Shown: piece by piece, positions 1 through 7,056 of the stretch | How the letters are laid out: each line of letters opens with the position of its first letter | How positions within the stretch are numbered: position 1 is the stretch's first letter | Origin: Desulfacinum sp. | GTDB lineage: Bacteria > Desulfobacterota > Syntrophobacteria > Syntrophobacterales > DSM-9756 | NCBI GenBank assembly: GCA_014359885.1 | Contig: JACIYN010000012.1 | Coordinates: 1 to 35,931 of the forward strand | Length of the DNA: 35,931 nt | Reading direction: 5' to 3' | Notes under the pieces: model-generated | What the model was told of the DNA's origin: nothing | Database searches by the model: none | Seen by the model: the letters and a program-made list of their open reading frames with translations, nothing else | Translations under genes and position numbers: made by a program

Positions 1-441
1 GAGCCAGATGTTGTAGCCTTCCGCGTCCAGGCCGAAGGGGACGGAGGCGAAGGCCACGAAGGCTTCGTTCTTGCCCTTCCAGTAGCCGGGCCAGTCGTGG
101 CCCACTTCCGCCGTTCCCTGGGCCACGGCGTCGAAGGTCTGCATGGCGGGAACCAGCTCGCCGGCCGAGAAGGGCTTGATCTCCAGGCGGCCGCCGGAAG
201 CCAGGCGCACGCTGTCCGCAAAATGGGTGGCGATGTCGTAGAAGAGCAGGCCCTTGGACCAGGGCATGACCATCTTCCAGCGGAACTTCTTGTCGGAGGT
301 TTCCACCTTCAGGCGCTTGACCTGCTCGTGGCGCGGATCTTCTCCGAACTTTCCTCGTTGCTCCTTGGCGGCCAGAGCCGGGCTCACGGCCAGGCACAGG
401 GCCGTGGCGAAAACCAGTGCGGCGATTCCATGTCGTCTCAT
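1..441 (-). CDS. TRAP transporter substrate-binding protein, DctP/TakP-like (N-terminal part)
   Basis: Periplasmic solute receptor of a tripartite ATP-independent (TRAP) transporter; it would capture an organic acid and pass it to the membrane subunits. The gene runs off the left edge, so only the first 147 residues are visible. The start ATG (439-441) follows an AGGGAGG ribosome site 8 bases upstream. Residues 1-27 form a signal peptide (short basic start, hydrophobic ALVFATALCLAVSPALA). The mature part has the family pattern KFRWKMVMPW near the start, then a GGRLEIKPF strand, an AGELVPAMQTFDAV helix and an AEVGHDWPGYWKGKNEA stretch; the last resembles the TakP branch, which binds 2-oxo acids. 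It diverges from the glcD-like gene, and two FadR-type palindromes lie between them, so the substrate is probably a 2-hydroxy or 2-oxo acid. The exact ligand is inference. Confidence 0.85.
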   Translation of the reverse strand, partial: MRRHGIAALVFATALCLAVSPALAAKEQRGKFGEDPRHEQVKRLKVETSDKKFRWKMVMPWSKGLLFYDIATHFADSVRLASGGRLEIKPFSAGELVPAMQTFDAVAQGTAEVGHDWPGYWKGKNEAFVAFASVPFGLDAEGYNIWL

Positions 442-656
442 GTGCGGTCCTCCCTTTTGAATCCCCAAAAGCCGTTCTTCCCTTATCCTTTCCGATGGTC
501 CCTTTTCCTGCCCGGGCGATGCGGGCATGCCCTCGGCGGGTCCGTGGCTGGCTGTCACCCCCTTTCTTTTGGAAATCCTGAATTGTGGCGCATGATGCGG
601 CACCGGGACGCATACAAGAGGTCAGAGGTCTGTGCCGGAAAGCACAAGCTGGCAAC

Positions 657-667
657 TGGTTAGACCA
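657..667. promoter_or_regulatory. Putative FadR/GntR-family operator 1
   Basis: TGGTTAGACCA is a perfect inverted repeat matching the TNGTNNNACNA operator pattern known for the FadR subfamily of GntR regulators. It lies next to a candidate minus-strand -10 element (TAGGCT, 674-669), where a bound regulator could block the TRAP receptor promoter. A FadR-type gene lies downstream at 3561. Confidence 0.6.
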
Positions 668-787
668 CAGCCTAACGAAAGCCCCGAGGGGGTGTCAAGG
701 GAAAAAATCATTAAAATACTTGCAATCGTGGGGTGTTGCTGGTAACCTGCCCGCAGAAGGTGGCCGGGGTCACCGGAAAAAGACCAT

Positions 788-798
788 TGGTCATACCA
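788..798. promoter_or_regulatory. Putative FadR/GntR-family operator 2
   Basis: TGGTCATACCA is the second perfect TGGTNNNACCA palindrome in the gap, 131 bases from the first and 75 bases upstream of the glcD-like start codon. It would lie in the 5' leader of the glcD-glcF-regulator transcript if the promoter at 720-748 is used, a position compatible with repression. Confidence 0.6.
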
Positions 799-872
799 GT
801 TGACCATTGACCAGCGCCCGGCCCGCGTTCGGCCCACTCGGGGCCGCAAGTCCCCAATCCAAGGAGCACGCC

Positions 873-2258
873 ATGATATCCAAGGCTCTGATCCAGGAAT
901 TTCAAAAGGTGGTGGGAAGCGACGGCGTCTTTGCCGACGAGGCGGACCGGGCGGTCTATTCCTACGATGCGGCCGTGCTGGAGCCGGTGGTGCCCAGCCT
1001 GGTGGTGCGCCCCACCACCGCGGAGATGCTCTCGCGGGTGGTGCGCCTGTGCAACGAAAACCGGCTGCCCCTCACGGTGCGGGGGGCCGGCACCAACCTG
1101 AGCGGGGGCACCGTCCCCAGGCCCGACGGCGTGGTGGTCCTCACCAACGGCCTCAATCGGGTCCTGGAAATCAACACGGAGGATCTCTACGCCGTGGTGG
1201 AACCGGGCGTGGTGACGGCCAAGTTCGCCGCGGCCGTGGAGGCCCGAGGCCTCTTCTATCCGCCGGACCCGGGAAGCCAGGCGGTGTCCACCCTGGGTGG
1301 CAACGTGGCGGAAAACGCGGGGGGTCTGAGGGGCTTGAAGTACGGTGTCACCCGGGATTATGTGATGGGCCTGGAATTCTTCGACGCCGACGGGAATCTT
1401 GTGAAGACCGGCGCCCGCACGGTAAAGTGCGTCACGGGCTACAACCTGGCGGCGCTCCTGGTGGGATCCGAAGGCACCCTGGGGGTGATCCACAAGATCA
1501 TCCTGAAGCTCATCCCCGCGCCCCAGCACCGCAAGTCCATGGTGGCCGTCTTCGACCGGGTGTCGGGAGCGTCCGAGACGGTGGCGGCGATCATCGCCAG
1601 CCGGATCGTGCCCGCGACCCTGGAATTCCTGGATCAATTCACGATCCGGGCCGTGGAAGCCTACAGCAAGGCGGGCCTTCCGGTGGATGCGGCGGCGCTG
1701 CTGCTCATCGAAGTGGACGGCCACCCCGGCCAGGTGGAGGAAGAAGCGGCCAAGGTGGAAGCCATCTGCCGGGAGAAGGGCGCCTCGAGTATTCGGGTGG
1801 CCCGGACGGCCCAGGAACGGGACAAGGTGTGGGAAGCCCGGCGGGCGGCCCTGTCCGCCCTGGCCAAGCTCAAGCCCACGGTGGTCCTGGAAGACGCCAC
1901 GGTCCCCCGCAGCCGCATTCCGGACATGGTGGCCGCCGTGGAGGAGATCGCCCGCAAGCACCAACTCACCATCGGCACCTTCGGGCACGCCGGAGATGGC
2001 AACCTGCATCCCACCATCCTCACCGATCGGCGGGACGAAAAGGAGTGGCATCGGGTGGAGCGGGCCATCGACGAGATCTTTGATCGGGCCCTGGCCATGG
2101 GCGGGACCCTTTCCGGAGAACACGGGATCGGCATCGCCAAGGCATCCTTCATGGAGCGGGAGACGACCCGGGCCACCCTCGATTACGCGCGCCGCATCAA
2201 GCGGGCCCTGGATCCCAACAACATCCTGAATCCGGGAAAGATCATAGGAGACGCGTGA
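873..2258 (+). CDS. glcD: FAD-linked 2-hydroxy-acid oxidase/dehydrogenase, GlcD/D-lactate dehydrogenase type
   Basis: Flavoprotein of the GlcD family (461 residues, normal length) that oxidises a 2-hydroxy acid such as glycolate or D-lactate to the 2-oxo acid. The N-terminal FAD-binding domain (PCMH fold) shows RGAGTNLSGG at 70-79, PDPGS at 131-135 and GGNVAENAG at 142-150. The C-terminal FAD-oxidase domain shows HAGDGNLHP at 372-380 and SGEHGIG at 414-420, ending in NPGKI. The ATG at 873 is chosen because AAGGAG (861-866) precedes it; a longer reading from a TTG at 807 has no ribosome site. The iron-sulfur partner begins 1 base after the stop codon. Electrons would pass FAD to the 4Fe-4S subunit and on to a membrane acceptor. 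The choice between glycolate and D-lactate cannot be made from sequence alone. Confidence 0.9.
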   Translation: MISKALIQEFQKVVGSDGVFADEADRAVYSYDAAVLEPVVPSLVVRPTTAEMLSRVVRLCNENRLPLTVRGAGTNLSGGTVPRPDGVVVLTNGLNRVLEINTEDLYAVVEPGVVTAKFAAAVEARGLFYPPDPGSQAVSTLGGNVAENAGGLRGLKYGVTRDYVMGLEFFDADGNLVKTGARTVKCVTGYNLAALLVGSEGTLGVIHKIILKLIPAPQHRKSMVAVFDRVSGASETVAAIIASRIVPATLEFLDQFTIRAVEAYSKAGLPVDAAALLLIEVDGHPGQVEEEAAKVEAICREKGASSIRVARTAQERDKVWEARRAALSALAKLKPTVVLEDATVPRSRIPDMVAAVEEIARKHQLTIGTFGHAGDGNLHPTILTDRRDEKEWHRVERAIDEIFDRALAMGGTLSGEHGIGIAKASFMERETTRATLDYARRIKRALDPNNILNPGKIIGDA

Positions 2259-2259
2259 G

Positions 2260-3561
2260 ATGGCGAGCATTCAGGAACTGGCGCGTCTGGTGCGCGAGCT
2301 GGAAGACCAGCTGGTGGTGTGCATGCGCTGCGGCATGTGCCAGGCGGTCTGCCCGCTCTACGGGGAAACGGGCCGGGAAGCCGACGTGGCCCGGGGCAAG
2401 CTGGCCCTTCTGGAGGGGCTTTCCAGGGAGATGTTCCGCGATCCCGCCGGCGTGTCCGAGCGGCTCCACCGGTGTCTCTTGTGCGGATCCTGCGCGGCCA
2501 ATTGCCCCAGCGGCGTGAAGGTGCTGGACATCTTCGTGAAGGCCCGGGCCATCCTGGCGGGATATCAGGGCTTGTCGCCCGTGAAAAAGGCGGTCCTTCG
2601 CGGCATGCTGGGAAACCCCGAGATCTTCGACCGGGTGATGGAATGGGGGGCCCGATTCCAAAAAATCTTCACCCGGCCGGTGAACGAAAACCTGGGAACG
2701 TCCTGCGCTCGGTTCGGCGCGTCCCTTTTGGGAAACCGCCACATCAAGCCCCTGGCTCCCAGGCCCTTCCATGCCGAACTGCCGTCCTTGGACGAAGCGC
2801 CCGGGACTTCAGGGGTGAAAGCCGCCTTCTTTGTGGGATGTCTCATCGACAAGATTTTTCCATCGGTGGCCCGGGCGAGCCTCAAGGTGCTGCGCCACCA
2901 CGGGGTGGGAGTCTTTCTGCCCGACAACCAGGCCTGCTGCGGCATTCCGGCGGCTTCCAGCGGGGATCTGGAAACCTTCAAGAAGCTCGTCCGCCACAAC
3001 CTGGAGCGTTTCCCCGTGGACCGTTTCGATGTGCTGATCACGTCGTGCGCCACCTGCACCTCCACCATCCGAAAGGTATGGCCGGTGCTTTTTCAGGAGG
3101 AGGCGCCGGAGGTCCTGGAACGGGTCCAGGCCCTGAGCCGCAAGGCCATGGACATCCACGCGTTCCTGGTGGGGCGCCTGGGAGTGGCCCCCGAGCCTGC
3201 ATCGCCCGAAGACGACGCCCTGGTGGTGACCTACCACGATCCCTGCCATCTTCGAAAGTCGCTGGGCGTCTTCGCCGAACCGCGCCGGTTGCTGCAGGCG
3301 AGTTCTTCGGTGCGCCTGGTGGAGATGGCTCAGCCCGACTGGTGTTGCGGGCTGGGAGGCAGCTTCAGCCTGGAACACTATGACCTTTCGGCCGGCATCG
3401 GGCGCCGGAAGCGGGATCAGGTGGCGGCCACGGGATGTCGCGTGGTGACAACGGGATGTCCCGCCTGTATGATACAGCTCCACGATCAGCTGAGTCAGGC
3501 GGGGGATGCCGTCACCGTGCGCCACGCCATCGAAATCTATGCGGAGAATCTCGACTCGTGA
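2260..3561 (+). CDS. glcF: Iron-sulfur subunit, GlcF/LldE-type with two CCG domains
   Basis: Electron-transfer partner of the upstream flavoprotein, 433 residues. Two ferredoxin-type 4Fe-4S motifs are present: C21-x2-C24-x2-C27-x3-C31P and C72-x2-C75-x2-C78-x3-C82P. Two cysteine-rich CCG domains follow, with CCG at 226-228 (plus C263 and C266) and CCG at 362-364 (plus C393, C400 and C403). This layout is that of GlcF and of the HdrD-like subunits of lactate and glycolate oxidases. The start ATG is 1 base after the glcD-like stop, so the two are translationally coupled. The stop codon overlaps the ATG of the GntR regulator (ATGA type). In an anaerobe the electrons probably go to menaquinone or a heterodisulfide reductase-like complex, which is inference. 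Confidence 0.9.
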   Translation: MASIQELARLVRELEDQLVVCMRCGMCQAVCPLYGETGREADVARGKLALLEGLSREMFRDPAGVSERLHRCLLCGSCAANCPSGVKVLDIFVKARAILAGYQGLSPVKKAVLRGMLGNPEIFDRVMEWGARFQKIFTRPVNENLGTSCARFGASLLGNRHIKPLAPRPFHAELPSLDEAPGTSGVKAAFFVGCLIDKIFPSVARASLKVLRHHGVGVFLPDNQACCGIPAASSGDLETFKKLVRHNLERFPVDRFDVLITSCATCTSTIRKVWPVLFQEEAPEVLERVQALSRKAMDIHAFLVGRLGVAPEPASPEDDALVVTYHDPCHLRKSLGVFAEPRRLLQASSSVRLVEMAQPDWCCGLGGSFSLEHYDLSAGIGRRKRDQVAATGCRVVTTGCPACMIQLHDQLSQAGDAVTVRHAIEIYAENLDS

Positions 3562-4277
3562 TGACTCTTCCTGTCAAACCCATCAAGCCGAAGCGCATCG
3601 CCGATGAGGTGGCCGATCAGCTCACGGAACTCATCTACCGGGGGTTTCTGAAGCCCGGCGACCGGCTGCCTTCCGAACGGGAGCTGGCCCGCCAGCTCCA
3701 GGTGAGCCGGCCCACGGTCCGGGAAGCCATCAACAAGCTGGTGGTCCAGGGGCTGGTGGACCAGCGCCACGGCCAGGGCACCTTTGTGCGTTCCACCGAA
3801 TCGGCGGACGACAACCCCATGGCCACCCTCATGGAAGGCCAGGACGTGACCCTGGAGCACATCCTGGAGGTGCGCCTGGGCCTGGAGTGCACGGCGGCGG
3901 CTCTGGCGGCCATGCGAGCGGACGAGCGCGACATCGAGCACCTCCGAACCAGCCTGGAAGCCATGAAGGCGGACATCGCCCAGGGGGGCATCGGCCACGA
4001 GCCCGACATCTCCTTCCACATGGCCATCGCCTACGCCACCCGCAACCCGGTGCAGGTGCGGGTCATGCGGAACCTCTACGACTTCCTCTTTTTCGGCATC
4101 CGCATGAACCTGCAGAAACTCTACGAAGATCCGGGCAACCTGCCCAAGATCATCCAGCAGCACACGGCCATCTACGAGGCCATCCGGCACCGGGATTCGG
4201 ACGAGGCCCTGGAGGCCATGAAGCGCCATATCGGATTCGTCCTCGATTTCTTCCGCTCCCGCCAGGCCGAGGGCTAG
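3561..4277 (+). CDS. FadR-subfamily GntR transcriptional regulator (FCD domain)
   Basis: Ligand-responsive DNA-binding protein, 238 residues. The winged helix-turn-helix covers about 14-77, with the GntR signature GDRLPSERELARQLQVSRPT at 34-52 and the wing GQGTFV at 71-76. The FCD effector domain covers about 98-225; D149 and H153, with later histidines, fit the metal-binding set of this domain, whose effectors are often carboxylic acids. The ATG at 3561 overlaps the preceding stop codon; longer readings would run into the glcF gene. It is the third gene of the hydroxy-acid operon, and matching operator palindromes lie at 657-667 and 788-798, so it probably autoregulates its own operon and the divergent TRAP genes. 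Related proteins include LldR, GlcC and PdhR; which it most resembles cannot be settled here. Confidence 0.88.
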   Translation: MTLPVKPIKPKRIADEVADQLTELIYRGFLKPGDRLPSERELARQLQVSRPTVREAINKLVVQGLVDQRHGQGTFVRSTESADDNPMATLMEGQDVTLEHILEVRLGLECTAAALAAMRADERDIEHLRTSLEAMKADIAQGGIGHEPDISFHMAIAYATRNPVQVRVMRNLYDFLFFGIRMNLQKLYEDPGNLPKIIQQHTAIYEAIRHRDSDEALEAMKRHIGFVLDFFRSRQAEG

Positions 4278-4314
4278 GAGCGCACCCGGAAAAGAACAGA
4301 CAGGCCTTTCCATC

Positions 4315-4421
4315 GTAGCGCAGCCCTTCAGGGCTGCGAGTCGAGAACCTTCAGGCCAAGGACGGTCCATCAGGGCTTTCAAGAGGTTCGGCAGATCCGG
4401 TCCCCCGGGGCTCAAGCCCCG
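4315..4421. repeat. Two-hairpin interspersed repeat, copy 1
   Basis: This holds a 9-bp hairpin (CGCAGCCCT at 4319-4327 pairing with AGGGCTGCG at 4330-4338) and, about 70 bases on, a second hairpin (CGGGGCT at 4406-4412 pairing with AGCCCCG at 4415-4421). The same pair in the same order occurs at 19262-19383. It lies between the regulator gene and lrgA and may act as a processing or stop signal in the transcript. Confidence 0.6.
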
Positions 4422-4520
4422 CGTCCATGATTGAAGGGACGCATCGGGGCGGGCGCCGGATGGAGGGCCGGTTCGCGAACTTCCCATGCGTGAGTTCCAG
4501 GTCGCCGGAGGGATGTCGCC

Positions 4521-4856
4521 ATGATCAAGAGCCTTCTCATCCTCTTTACGTTTCTCACCCTGGGGGATCTGGTCAGCTTCCTTTTGGAGATTCCCATCCC
4601 GGGCAACGTCATCGGCATGATGCTCCTCACCACGGCCTTGAGCCGCGGCTGGGTTCGCCTGGAGGACGTGAAGCCCGCCGCGGACGTCCTGGTGCAGAAC
4701 ATGGCGTTTCTCTTCGTGCCCCCGGGCGTGGGCCTCATGCTCTACTTCGATCTCATCGCCAAGGAATGGGTTCCCATCGTCTGCGCGTATTTTTTGAGCA
4801 CCGTGGCGGTCCTGGTGGTCGTGGGCTGGGTCACTCAAAGAATGGAGCGGTCGTGA
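4521..4856 (+). CDS. lrgA: CidA/LrgA family membrane protein
   Basis: Small membrane protein of 111 residues with about four hydrophobic segments (approximately 2-20, 28-42, 60-78 and 87-105) and the family signature IPIPGNVIGMMLL at about 24-36. LrgA/CidA was first described as holin-like. Later work on plant PLGG1 (an LrgB-LrgA fusion that moves glycolate and glycerate) and Bacillus PftAB (pyruvate) shows the pair can act as an organic-acid carrier. Its stop codon overlaps the lrgB start. The setting beside a hydroxy-acid oxidase and a TRAP receptor favours a transport role here, which is inference. A 243-base gap with a hairpin repeat separates it from the regulator gene. Confidence 0.88.
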   Translation: MIKSLLILFTFLTLGDLVSFLLEIPIPGNVIGMMLLTTALSRGWVRLEDVKPAADVLVQNMAFLFVPPGVGLMLYFDLIAKEWVPIVCAYFLSTVAVLVVVGWVTQRMERS

Positions 4857-5560
4857 TGGCGTTTCTTTCCAGCAAGGTCTTCGCCGTTTTCATTACCTTC
4901 CTGGCGTTCTATGGGGCTCAAAGAATCTACCTTCGCTACCGCCGTTTCTGGCTCAACCCCGTTCTCCTTTCCATCGTCTCCCTCATCGCCTTTCTCAAGG
5001 CAACGGGGCTGCCCTACCCGACCTATTTCGAAGGGGGCCGGATCATCAGCTTCTTCCTGGGGCCGTCCGTGGTGGCCCTGGGCGTGCCGCTCTACCTGCA
5101 GCTGGAGGAGATCCGGAAGCGGGGCCGGGCCATCGGGGTTTCCATGGCCGTGGCCAGCGTGGTGGGGGTTGGGAGCGCCGCGGGAACGGCGGCGCTTTTG
5201 GGGGCGTCCGATCCCGTCATCTTTTCCATGGCGCCCAAATCGGTCACCACGCCCATCGCCATGGGCATCGCCGAAAAGATCGGCGGCATCCCGTCCCTTA
5301 CGGCGGCCATCGTCATCGCCACGGGGGTGCTGGGGGCGGTGATCGGTCCCGGGGTGCTTCGGCTGTGCGGTATTCGCAGTCGGGTGGCCTTCGGGCTGGC
5401 CATGGGCGCGGCTTCCCACGGCATCGGAACGGCCCGGGCCGTGGAAGAGGGAGAGGTGGAAGGGGCCAGCGGCGGCCTGGCCATCTGCCTCAACGGGATC
5501 GCCACGGCCGTGGTGACCCCCGTGCTGGTGAAGCTCCTTCTGATGCTGGTACGCCCCTAA
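4856..5560 (+). CDS. lrgB: LrgB/CidB family membrane protein
   Basis: Integral membrane partner of LrgA, 234 residues with several hydrophobic helices. Family motifs are visible: FFLGPSVVALGVPLY, FSMAPKSVTTPIAMGIAEKI (a highly conserved LrgB stretch) and MGAASHGIGTARA. The ATG overlaps the lrgA stop (ATGA), so the pair is translationally coupled and probably forms one complex. A longer open frame upstream runs across lrgA and has no ribosome site. Function is inferred as export or import of a small organic acid (glycolate, lactate or pyruvate) related to the upstream oxidase; a cell-lysis role cannot be excluded from sequence. Confidence 0.9.
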   Translation: MAFLSSKVFAVFITFLAFYGAQRIYLRYRRFWLNPVLLSIVSLIAFLKATGLPYPTYFEGGRIISFFLGPSVVALGVPLYLQLEEIRKRGRAIGVSMAVASVVGVGSAAGTAALLGASDPVIFSMAPKSVTTPIAMGIAEKIGGIPSLTAAIVIATGVLGAVIGPGVLRLCGIRSRVAFGLAMGAASHGIGTARAVEEGEVEGASGGLAICLNGIATAVVTPVLVKLLLMLVRP

Positions 5561-5686
5561 GGAGCGAATCCGAAACGCCCCGTCTTCCATGTCCCGTCTG
5601 ATGCGCGGCAGGTCTTGGTCTGGCCTGCTCACGCGGTCCCGCACGTGGTTCATTTCTTGTCTCACCTTCGGGAAAGGAGCGAAGCG

Positions 5687-7021
5687 ATGGCACACGAGGA
5701 TTATTTCGACTGGACGGAGCGGCTTTTCGATCCCGCCCGTGCCTTTTCCAAGCCCGAGGCCCTCAAGGGGGTGCGGGTCCTGGAACTGTGCACGCGGGTG
5801 TTCGGTCCCGTCACGGCGGACCTGCTGGCGGACATGGGAGCCGAAGTCATCAAGATAGAGCTCCCGGGCGTGGGGGACCTCATGCGCTATGTGGCTCCCC
5901 GGGGCTTCTTCTGGCAAAACATCTCGCCGGCCTTCACCCACATGAACCACAACAAGTACCACGTGGCCATCGATATCCGGAAGCCGGAGGGCGCGGAGCT
6001 CCTGAAGCGGCTGGTGGCCAGGTCCGATGTGCTGGTGGAAAACTTCCGGCCGGGGACCATGGACCGCTGGGGTGTGGGCTATCGGCAGCTGAAGGAGGTG
6101 AACCCGCGGCTCATCTACCAGGCCAACAGCGGGTTCGGCCAGTGGAGCGTCTACCGGGACCGGGCGTCCTACGACGCCACCAGCCAGGCCATGAGCGGCT
6201 TTTCGGCGACCACCGGCTTTCCGGGCCGCCCGCCCCTGAAGATCGGCATCTGGATCGGGGACTACACGGGCGCCCTGTTCGCCACCCTGGGCATCCTGGC
6301 GGCCCTCTACCACCGGAACAAGACCGGGGAGGGGCAGATGATCGACGTGTCCCAGGGCGAGAGTCTCATCCGGATCCAGGACTGGACGTGGCTCCTGTGG
6401 AGCCTTTTCGGCAGGGAGCGGGAGCGGTTCGGAAACGAGGACGTGGCGGTGGTGCCTTCGGGGATCTTTCGGTGCAAGGACGGCTTCGCGGCCGTCGCGG
6501 CCCTGGACGACGGCGCCTTCGCCGGACTGTGCGAGGCCATGGGGGACCCGGACATGGCGGAAGATCCCCGGTTCGCCCTGCTGGACGCCCGCCTGAAGGA
6601 CGAAAACCGGGAAACCGTCTACGAAAAGATACGCACCTGGGCCGTCACCCAAACCATGCGGCAGGTGGAGGAGGCGGGCGTGTTGTACGGGTTTTCGGCC
6701 CAGCGCGTGGCCAACGCCCGGGACCATTACGAAGACGAACACCTGCGGGCGCGCCGGGCCGTCTGGGAATTGGAAGACCCCCTCTACGGGCCGGTGGTGG
6801 AATACGGTCCGGGGCCCAAGCTTTCCGAGACGCCGGGGCGGATGCGCTGGATCGCCAAGCCCGTGGGATTCCACAACGAGTATGTTTTTCGGAATCTGTT
6901 GGCCCTGGATCCGGAGACCGTGGAGCGCCTGGAAGGCGAGGGCGTGGTGGGGAGATGGGCGGATAGGATCGGCGCCAAGCCCCCGGAAGACTGGGACGGC
7001 GAAAAGGGTCGGTTTTTCTAA
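5687..7021 (+). CDS. Family III CoA-transferase (CaiB/BaiF), catalytic subunit candidate
   Basis: Enzyme of 444 residues that moves CoA between carboxylic acids. Family features are LADMGAEVIKIELPG at about 47-61, a GTGEGQMIDVS-like segment (KTGEGQMIDVS) and the motif GDYTGALFATLGILAAL starting at 191. Asp192 aligns with the catalytic Asp of formyl-CoA transferase (Asp169 in GDSNSGMHLMIGILAAL), which forms the acyl-enzyme intermediate. The ATG at 5687 follows AAAGGAG with proper spacing; longer readings lack a ribosome site. A second family member follows after 35 bases. The pair could activate a hydroxy acid or an aromatic or dicarboxylic acid; the substrate is unknown. The link to the lrgAB operon 126 bases upstream is by order and strand only. 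Confidence 0.88.
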   Translation: MAHEDYFDWTERLFDPARAFSKPEALKGVRVLELCTRVFGPVTADLLADMGAEVIKIELPGVGDLMRYVAPRGFFWQNISPAFTHMNHNKYHVAIDIRKPEGAELLKRLVARSDVLVENFRPGTMDRWGVGYRQLKEVNPRLIYQANSGFGQWSVYRDRASYDATSQAMSGFSATTGFPGRPPLKIGIWIGDYTGALFATLGILAALYHRNKTGEGQMIDVSQGESLIRIQDWTWLLWSLFGRERERFGNEDVAVVPSGIFRCKDGFAAVAALDDGAFAGLCEAMGDPDMAEDPRFALLDARLKDENRETVYEKIRTWAVTQTMRQVEEAGVLYGFSAQRVANARDHYEDEHLRARRAVWELEDPLYGPVVEYGPGPKLSETPGRMRWIAKPVGFHNEYVFRNLLALDPETVERLEGEGVVGRWADRIGAKPPEDWDGEKGRFF

Positions 7022-7056
7022 AGACGGTTCGGGGGACGGGAGCCAAGGAGGATGCC

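Larger units (their letters stand above)
442..872. other. Divergent intergenic regulatory region
   Basis: This gap separates the TRAP receptor (leftward) from the glcD-like gene (rightward). I see no convincing gene in it. It holds two perfect TGGTNNNACCA palindromes (657-667 and 788-798) and candidate promoters in both directions. Leftward: TTGACA on the minus strand at 698-693 and TAGGCT at 674-669 (18-base spacer), which places the first palindrome over the likely transcription start. Rightward: TTGCAA at 720-725 and TAACCT at 743-748 (17-base spacer), with the second palindrome downstream of the start. The promoter assignments are tentative. Confidence 0.5.

Noticed and set aside
807..872. 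Extended N terminus of the GlcD-like protein from a TTG at 807
   Set aside because: The added 22 residues have no family similarity and no ribosome site; AAGGAG precedes the ATG at 873.
711..2270. Long open frame (519 residues) on the minus strand over the glcD-like gene
   Set aside because: It is a GC-rich shadow: its composition is rich in Gly, His, Pro and Arg, with no motif, and the plus strand has clear FAD-oxidase motifs.
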